Below are positions 57,297 to 64,000 of a stretch of 64,000 nt of DNA, one piece after another; the first letter of the stretch is position 1, and the number at the start of each line of letters is the position of its first letter. Under the pieces are notes generated by a model. The model searched no databases, was not told where the DNA came from, and saw nothing but the letters and a program-made list of their open reading frames with translations. The position numbers and the translations under genes are program-made. The stretch covers positions 1,674,001-1,738,000 of the forward strand of contig NZ_CP042301.2 in NCBI RefSeq assembly GCF_007922615.2, in the 5' to 3' direction. This DNA comes from Nitratireductor mangrovi (lineage in GTDB: Bacteria > Pseudomonadota > Alphaproteobacteria > Rhizobiales > Rhizobiaceae).

Positions 57297-57788
57297 TCAC
57301 CTGTAGGGCGAATCCAGCGCGATGTTGCGCGCGATCTCGCGTTCCCAGCGGTCGCCATTGGCGAGCAGCTTGTCCTTGTCGTAGTAGAGCTCCTCGCGCG
57401 TCTCCGTCGCGAACTCGAAGTTCGGCCCCTCCACGATCGCATCGACCGGACAGGCTTCCTGGCAGAAGCCGCAATAGATGCACTTCACCATGTCGATGTC
57501 GTAGCGCACCGTGCGCCGCGTGCCGTCATTGCGGCGCGGCCCCGCCTCGATGGTGATGGCCTGCGCCGGACAGATCGCCTCGCACAGCTTGCAGGCGATA
57601 CAGCGCTCCTCGCCGTTGGGATAGCGCCTCAAAGCGTGCTCACCGCGGAAGCGCGGCGACACCGGTCCCTTCTCGTAGGGGTAATTGATCGTGTATTTCG
57701 GCGAAAAGAACTGCCGCATCGACAGGAAGAAGGCGCCGACGAATTCCTTCAAGAGCAGCGACTTGGCGGCTTGGGCTAGCGCTGACAT
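57297..57788 (-). CDS. nuoI: NADH-quinone oxidoreductase subunit I
   Basis: A 163-residue peripheral subunit carrying clusters N6a and N6b. Both motifs are clear: [16 protein letters not shown] and [19 protein letters not shown] 57788 follows GGAGAATAG and is three bases after the small membrane protein gene. Confidence 0.97.
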   Translation of the reverse strand: MSALAQAAKSLLLKEFVGAFFLSMRQFFSPKYTINYPYEKGPVSPRFRGEHALRRYPNGEERCIACKLCEAICPAQAITIEAGPRRNDGTRRTVRYDIDMVKCIYCGFCQEACPVDAIVEGPNFEFATETREELYYDKDKLLANGDRWEREIARNIALDSPYR

Positions 57789-57791
57789 GTT

Positions 57792-57983
57792 CTATTCTCC
57801 AGCAAGTAGCGGACCGACGAACCAGCCCACGACCGGCAAGAGCACGAGCTGGCTCAGGCCGGTAATGTTCAACACGCGCTTGGTCTCAGGCAGTTCGACA
57901 CGGCTCGCCAGCAGGCGGAGCAGCACGAGGTCGCCGACGGCGACAACCAGCCCGACCAATGCGCCGATGAGACCCGCGCTCAT
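57792..57983 (-). CDS. Small membrane protein inside the nuo operon
   Basis: A 63-residue protein with two helices: [20 protein letters not shown] near residues 5-24 and [20 protein letters not shown] at 43-62. ATG 57983 overlaps the nuoH stop by four bases and the stop lies three bases before nuoI, so it is translated with complex I subunits. It is not one of the fourteen core subunits. It may be an accessory or assembly peptide. Confidence 0.85.
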   Translation of the reverse strand: MSAGLIGALVGLVVAVGDLVLLRLLASRVELPETKRVLNITGLSQLVLLPVVGWFVGPLLAGE

Positions 57984-59026
57984 GCCACCAGCCCGGTGAA
58001 CTTCAGGAACGCGGCGGTCGCCACCACCATGAACAGCGACAGCGGCAGGAACACCTTCCAGCCGAGTCGCATCAGCTGGTCGTAGCGGTAGCGCGGGACG
58101 AAGGCCTTCACCATGGCGAACATGAAGAAGACCGCGCACAGCTTGAGCACGAACCAGATCACGCCCGGCACCCATGTAAAGGGCGCGAAATCGAAGGGCG
58201 GCAGCCATCCTCCCAGGAAAAGTATGGTCGTCAGCGCGCACATCAAGACGATGGCGACATATTCGCCGAGGAAGAAGAGCAGGAACGGCGTGGAGGAATA
58301 TTCGATCATGTGACCGGCCACGAGTTCCGATTCGGCCTCGACGAGGTCGAAGGGCGGTCGGTTGGTTTCCGCAAGCGCGGAAATGAAGAACACGACGAAC
58401 ATCGGGAAAAGGCCGAGCCAGTGCCAATCGAGGAAGGTGTTGGGCAGGCCGGCCATGGTGCCGAGCCCGTCGCGCTGCGAAAGCACGATGTCGGTCAGGT
58501 TCAGAGAGCCTACGCACAAGAGCACGGTGATGATCACGAAGCCGATCGACACCTCATAGGAGACCATCTGCGCAGCAGAGCGCAATGCGCCGAGAAACGG
58601 GTATTTCGAGTTCGAGGCCCAGCCGCCCATGATGACGCCATAGACCTCGAGCGAGGAGATCGCGAAGACGAACAGGATGCCGACATTGATGTTGGCGATC
58701 GCCCAGCCCTCGTCGACGGGGATGACCGCCCACGCCGCCATCGCCAATACGGCGGAAACCAGTGGCGCCAGCAGGAACACGCCCTTGTTGGCGCCGGCCG
58801 GGATGACGGGTTCCTTGAAGACGAACTTCAGAAGGTCGGCAAAGGCCTGGAAGAGGCCCCATGGACCGACCACGTTGGGCCCGCGGCGCAATTGCACGGC
58901 AGCCCATACCTTGCGGTCGGCATAAAGCAGGTAGGCGACCAGAATTAGTAGCACCACCAGAAGCACGACCGACTTCAAGAGAATGATCAGCGCCGGCAGC
59001 ACGTAGAAGGAGAAGAAGGTTTCCAT
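57980..59026 (-). CDS. nuoH: NADH-quinone oxidoreductase subunit H
   Basis: A 348-residue membrane subunit that forms the quinone chamber with NuoB and Nuo[21 protein letters not shown] and [19 protein letters not shown], with the conserved acidic loop, are plain. It lies nine bases after the nuoG stop. Confidence 0.97.
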   Translation of the reverse strand: METFFSFYVLPALIILLKSVVLLVVLLILVAYLLYADRKVWAAVQLRRGPNVVGPWGLFQAFADLLKFVFKEPVIPAGANKGVFLLAPLVSAVLAMAAWAVIPVDEGWAIANINVGILFVFAISSLEVYGVIMGGWASNSKYPFLGALRSAAQMVSYEVSIGFVIITVLLCVGSLNLTDIVLSQRDGLGTMAGLPNTFLDWHWLGLFPMFVVFFISALAETNRPPFDLVEAESELVAGHMIEYSSTPFLLFFLGEYVAIVLMCALTTILFLGGWLPPFDFAPFTWVPGVIWFVLKLCAVFFMFAMVKAFVPRYRYDQLMRLGWKVFLPLSLFMVVATAAFLKFTGLVA

Positions 59027-59035
59027 AAGTCCGCC

Positions 59036-61117
59036 TTACTCGGCTGCCTGCTTGAAACCGCTCCTGGCCATTGCGGAGCATTCCGCAAGCACGGCCGAAG
59101 CGCGGGCGATCGGGTTCGTAAGGTAAAAGTCCACGACGCCGGAGACGAACGGGCTCTTGTTGAGGCGGCCTCCGGACTTCGCAAGCTTCGACAGATCGGC
59201 CGCCTCGCCTGAGGCGATCTGGTCGAGCTCGGCGAAATGCGGATATTTCTCGTAAAGCTGCGCCCGCAGCTGCTGCAGCGAATCGAAAGGCAGTTTCTTG
59301 CCCAGCACGTCCGACAACGCCCGCAGGATCGCCCAGTCCTCCTTGGCCTCGCCAGGCGCGAAGCCGGCGCGGTTGGTCATTTGTACACGGCCCTCGGTGT
59401 TGACAAAGGTGCCTGACTTTTCGGCATAGGTCGCGCCCGGCAGGATGACATCGGCGCGGTGCGCGCCGGCATCGCCATGGCTGCCGACATAGACGGTGAA
59501 GGCGTCGCCGATCTTGTTCATGTCGAACTCATCGGCGCCGAGCAGGAAAAGCACGTCGAGCGCGCCCATCATGTCCGCAGCCTTCTTGCCGGCTTTGCCC
59601 GGCACGAAGCCGAGATCGAGCCCGCCAACACGCGCCGCTGCCGTATGCAGCACCCCGAAACCATTCCAGTCGCCGCTGACGGCTTTCACGTCGCCGGCAA
59701 TCTTGGCTGCGAGGCCAAGGATCGTGGCACCATCGGAGCGGGCCAGCGCGCCCTGCCCGACGATGATCATAGGGCGTTCGGCCTTCTTCAGCACCGAGAA
59801 GAACTTGCCCGTGCCGCCGGCGAGTTCCTTGAGCGTCTCCGCCCCGGCGCCCAGCATCTCGTAGTCGTAGCGCAGATCGCCGACGTTGCCGATGACGCCA
59901 ATCGGGAAATTGCCCATCCGCCAGCGCTTGCGGATACGAGTATTCAGCACCGAAGCCTCGAAGCGCGGGTTGGAGCCGACAATCAACAGCGCGTCGGCCT
60001 TCTCGATGCCTTCGATGGTCGGGTTGAAGATGTAGCTCGCGCGGCCATTGGCGGGATCGAGCGCTGCGCCATCCTGGCGGCAGTCGATGTTGGGCGAACC
60101 GAGGGAGCCCATCAGTTCCTTGAGAGCGAACATCTCCTCTACCGTGGCCAGATCGCCGGCAATTGCGCCGATTCTGTCGCCCGACATCCCCTCGACCTTC
60201 GCCTTGATCGCAGCGAAGGCCTCACTCCACGAAGCTGGCTCAAGGCGCCCGTTCCTGCGCACATAGGGCCGGTCGAGCCGCTGGGTTCGGATGCCGTCCC
60301 ACACGAAGCGGGTCTTGTCGGAGATCCACTCCTCGTTCACCGCCTCGTTGACCCGCGGCAGGATACGCATGACCTCGCGGCCGCGGGTGTCGAGCCGGAT
60401 CGCCGCGCCGACCGCGTCCATGACGTCGATGGACTCGGTCTTTGAAAGCTCCCAAGGCCGCGCCTGGAAGGCGTAAGGCTTCGAGGTCAGGGCGCCGACC
60501 GGACACAGGTCGATGACGTTGCCCTGCAGCTCCGAGGTCATGGCCTGTTCGAGATAGGTTGTGATCTCGGCATCCTCGCCGCGGCCGATCAGCCCGAGTT
60601 CGGAAATGCCGGCCACCTCGGTGGTGAACCTCACGCAGCGTGTGCAGTGGATGCAGCGCGTCATGATGGTTTTGACCAGGGGCCCGATATATTTGTCCTC
60701 GACGGCGCGCTTGTTTTCCTTGTAGCGCGAGGAATCGACACCGAAGGCCATCGCCTGGTCCTGCAGGTCGCATTCGCCGCCCTGGTCGCATATCGGGCAG
60801 TCGAGCGGGTGGTTGATGAGCAGGAACTCCATCACCCCCTCGCGCGCCTTCTTCACCATCGGCGTGTTGGTGAAAACTTCCGGTGGCTCGCCGTTGGGGC
60901 CCGGGCGCAAATCGCGCACGCCCATGGCGCAGGAGGCGGCGGGCTTGGGCGGCCCGCCCTTCACTTCGACGAGGCACATGCGGCAATTGCCGGCGATCGA
61001 CAGCCGCTCGTGGAAACAGAAGCGCGGCACCTCGGCTCCCGCCTCCTCCGCCGCCTGCAACAGCGTGTAGTGGTCGGGTACCTCGATTTCCCTGCCGTCG
61101 ACCTTCAGTATCGTCAT
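59036..61117 (-). CDS. nuoG: NADH-quinone oxidoreductase subunit G
   Basis: A 693-residue peripheral subunit. The N-terminal 2Fe-2S site is [15 protein letters not shown] with Cys62 following; the His-coordinated cluster and two 4Fe-4S sites are marked by [18 protein letters not shown] and TRCIHCTRC. The rest is a molybdopterin-oxidoreductase-like fold without cofactor role. Length is normal for alphaproteobacteria. Confidence 0.97.
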   Translation of the reverse strand: MTILKVDGREIEVPDHYTLLQAAEEAGAEVPRFCFHERLSIAGNCRMCLVEVKGGPPKPAASCAMGVRDLRPGPNGEPPEVFTNTPMVKKAREGVMEFLLINHPLDCPICDQGGECDLQDQAMAFGVDSSRYKENKRAVEDKYIGPLVKTIMTRCIHCTRCVRFTTEVAGISELGLIGRGEDAEITTYLEQAMTSELQGNVIDLCPVGALTSKPYAFQARPWELSKTESIDVMDAVGAAIRLDTRGREVMRILPRVNEAVNEEWISDKTRFVWDGIRTQRLDRPYVRRNGRLEPASWSEAFAAIKAKVEGMSGDRIGAIAGDLATVEEMFALKELMGSLGSPNIDCRQDGAALDPANGRASYIFNPTIEGIEKADALLIVGSNPRFEASVLNTRIRKRWRMGNFPIGVIGNVGDLRYDYEMLGAGAETLKELAGGTGKFFSVLKKAERPMIIVGQGALARSDGATILGLAAKIAGDVKAVSGDWNGFGVLHTAAARVGGLDLGFVPGKAGKKAADMMGALDVLFLLGADEFDMNKIGDAFTVYVGSHGDAGAHRADVILPGATYAEKSGTFVNTEGRVQMTNRAGFAPGEAKEDWAILRALSDVLGKKLPFDSLQQLRAQLYEKYPHFAELDQIASGEAADLSKLAKSGGRLNKSPFVSGVVDFYLTNPIARASAVLAECSAMARSGFKQAAE

Positions 61118-61155
61118 GTCGTGCCCCCGGCGCCTCGCGCCGCTTTACTTCTTTC

Positions 61156-61173
61156 CCGGGGCCGCGGCCCCGG
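61156..61173 (-). other. Perfect 18-bp palindrome in the gap before nuoG
   Basis: CCGGGGCCGCGGCCCCGG is fully self-complementary and sits seven bases after the stop at 61180. It would form a tight hairpin in the transcript between the accessory gene and nuoG. No T run follows on the minus strand, so full termination is unlikely. Confidence 0.5.
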
Positions 61174-61179
61174 TCTTCC

Positions 61180-61923
61180 TTACTTGCCGGCTCCAGCAAG
61201 CCGCACCGCCTGCCCCAGCCAGTCGTCACGCTCGATGCGGCCCTTGAAGCCGAGCTCCTCGTCGAGCTTCGCGATGTCCGCCTTGGTCAAAGCCGCGATC
61301 TGTACGTAAGTGCGGATGCCGCGATCGTTGAGGACCTGCTCCAGCTTCGGCCCGATGCCTGAAATCGCCTTGAGATCGTCCGTTGCCGAAGAGGTCCCGG
61401 CATCGGCCCCTTCCGCCTCTTTCGCCGCGGGTTCGGCCTTCGCGATTGGGGCCGGTTTCGCCGCCACCGATTCCCCACGCGGCGAGGCAACCCTCTTCAC
61501 CGTATCCTCGGCGATGTCACGCGCGGCCCGGGCGCTGGTTTCGGCGATGTCCTCCGCCGCGTGCTCGACGTCCGTGACCAAAGTTTCGACCGCAGCGCGC
61601 ATGCGCACCCGCGTGGACCTGGGAGCCTTGTAGGCGGGTTCGTCGTCCTCGCCATCGCGCGAAAGCCCCGCTTCGGCCAGGCGCCGGGCGGCCTCCATTG
61701 AGCCGGTCATGGTTCCCATCCACAAACCGAACGCCTGCCCGGCAATGCCGATGCCGAACGCCGTCATCGCCGCCGAGGCCGCGAGGGGATGCGCCATCAG
61801 GTTTGCGGCACCGTGCATCTCCTTCGGCAGCAGGCCAGAAATATCCCGCGTCATCCTTTCAAGTCCGGCTTCCATTTCCTTTGCATCCGGCAGCGTGTCA
61901 TGGGGCATGAAATACGGTGACAT
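61180..61923 (-). CDS. Complex I-associated helix-hairpin-helix protein
   Basis: A 247-residue protein between nuoF and nuoG. The N-terminal part has a hydrophobic stretch (about residues 40-70), then an Ala/Glu-rich linker. The C-terminal 60 residues (LKAISGIGPKLEQVLNDRGI, then TYVQIAALTKADIAKLDEEL) form a helix-hairpin-helix module paralogous to the NuoE tail. ATG 61923 follows GGGAG at nine bases; the upstream in-frame start at 61971 lacks support. Found in rhizobial nuo operons, role unknown. Confidence 0.85.
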   Translation of the reverse strand: MSPYFMPHDTLPDAKEMEAGLERMTRDISGLLPKEMHGAANLMAHPLAASAAMTAFGIGIAGQAFGLWMGTMTGSMEAARRLAEAGLSRDGEDDEPAYKAPRSTRVRMRAAVETLVTDVEHAAEDIAETSARAARDIAEDTVKRVASPRGESVAAKPAPIAKAEPAAKEAEGADAGTSSATDDLKAISGIGPKLEQVLNDRGIRTYVQIAALTKADIAKLDEELGFKGRIERDDWLGQAVRLAGAGK

Positions 61924-61992
61924 CTGATGTCTCCCTGTTCTGGTCCACATTCCCCCGGAACGTTCCCCCATGGTCGTGCCTGACGTCTTTTT

Positions 61993-63297
<1,305 letters not shown>

Positions 63298-63307
63298 CGC
63301 AATCTCC

Positions 63308-64000
63308 TCAGCGCGGCTTCTTGCCGAAGACGCGGACATATTCCGCCTCGCCGCCCTTGGCGAGCGCCTTGGCCTGCTTGACCCACTCGTCACGTTCGAT
63401 GCGGCCATGGAACTTCAGGAAGCCGTCGACCCATTCGCGTTCGGCCTTCTTCCAGGCGGCGATCTGCGCATAGGTGAAGATGCCGAGCGAATGCAGGGTC
63501 TTCTCGATCTTGGGTCCGACACCGGAAATCAGCTTCAGATCGTCGGGCGCGGCGGGGCGCTCCATGCCGATCGGGCGGTTCTTGTCGAGCAGCGACGGCG
63601 CGCCGTCCTGTGCCGCCTTGCCGGCAGCCTTGCCCGCACTCCCTTTCGCGCCGGTTCCGGCAAGCTTCACCGGCCTGGCCGGCGCCTGTCGCGCCTTGCG
63701 CTGGCGGGCGTCACCCTCGACGGCCGGTTCGGCCTTGTTGGCGGTACGGGCATTGGCCTTCGGCGCGGCGACGCTTGCCGCCTTCTCGCCATTGGGGCTC
63801 GCCTTCACCTTCGACGGCGTCTTCACCGCCGGGCTGGTCTCGATCGCATCGGTCTTTGGCTTCGCCGACTTCGACGGCGGCACCGGGTCACCCTTGGGCT
63901 TGCCGGCCTTCGACGCCTTGTCACGCGTCGATTTCAGCACTGCCTTTTCATCGGCAAGCGACGTGAAGCCTGAAGCCGGCGCGGAGCGGAAACGATCAAC
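63308..64000 (-). CDS. nuoE: NADH-quinone oxidoreductase subunit E, C-terminal extension (runs off the right edge)
   Basis: The visible 230 codons are the tail of a longer frame open at the right edge (first residues [20 protein letters not shown]). The thioredoxin-like 2Fe-2S domain with its four cysteines is outside the window. A Lys/Ala/Pro-rich linker leads to a helix-hairpin-helix module ([20 protein letters not shown], then [16 protein letters not shown]) and ends [12 protein letters not shown], the extension known for rhizobial NuoE. It stops ten bases before nuoF. The gene assignment rests on this tail and position. Confidence 0.88.
   Translation of the reverse strand, partial: VDRFRSAPASGFTSLADEKAVLKSTRDKASKAGKPKGDPVPPSKSAKPKTDAIETSPAVKTPSKVKASPNGEKAASVAAPKANARTANKAEPAVEGDARQRKARQAPARPVKLAGTGAKGSAGKAAGKAAQDGAPSLLDKNRPIGMERPAAPDDLKLISGVGPKIEKTLHSLGIFTYAQIAAWKKAEREWVDGFLKFHGRIERDEWVKQAKALAKGGEAEYVRVFGKKPR

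Overview
The window reads as chromosome of a high-GC alphaproteobacterium of the order Hyphomicrobiales (Rhizobiales), most like Mesorhizobium and other Phyllobacteriaceae. Support comes from a RirA-type iron regulator with three conserved cysteines, a short ProS, a nuo operon whose NuoE carries a long C-terminal helix-hairpin-helix tail with a second such protein between nuoF and nuoG, and the nuoN-birA-rnj-mce-DUF1467-proS-lolCD order. No insertion sequence, phage gene, integrase or CRISPR array was seen.

Positions 1-12.1 kb hold a minus-strand catabolic operon: a peptide-type ABC transporter (two permeases, one double-headed ATPase, a binding protein), a hydantoinase/oxoprolinase-family protein and two DUF917 paralogues, flanked by two LuxR-type regulators. 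This looks like uptake and opening of a cyclic amide (hydantoin, thiohydantoin or oxoproline-like); the substrate is unknown. From 12.2 to 18.6 kb are housekeeping and scattered genes: selO, pyrE, pyrC, a tyrosine phosphatase, a MarR-GNAT fusion and a divergent hydrolase.

Positions 18.6-32 kb form a sugar or sugar-acid catabolic region: an oxidoreductase and three epimerase/racemase-type enzymes, a GntR-FCD regulator, a 2-hydroxyacid dehydrogenase, a glutathione transferase-like protein and a six-gene sugar ABC operon with two ATPases. Four TGGT-N3-ACCA sites, two in each of the two promoter regions and laid out the same way, tie it into one probable regulon. Next to it a TetR regulator diverges from a bacterial split Tm-1 pair plus a cupin, with a 35-bp operator over both promoters.

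Positions 35-48 kb carry rirA, a DUF6455 protein, mgtE, a lipoprotein, a glycosyltransferase-like protein, tRNA-Leu(GAG), lipB, a gamma-glutamyltransferase, a site-2-protease-like M50 protein whose reading frame runs antisense into it, then lolD, lolC and proS. Between the M50 gene and lolD lies the best find: a 28-codon membrane peptide preceded by three GTTC blocks at 11-bp steps, the alphaproteobacterial LexA box pattern. It resembles the SOS-induced division inhibitor SidA of Caulobacter.

From 48 to 64 kb, on the minus strand, run DUF1467, mce, rnj, birA and the respiratory complex I genes nuoN to nuoE (nuoE cut by the window edge), with two extra small or accessory genes inside the operon.
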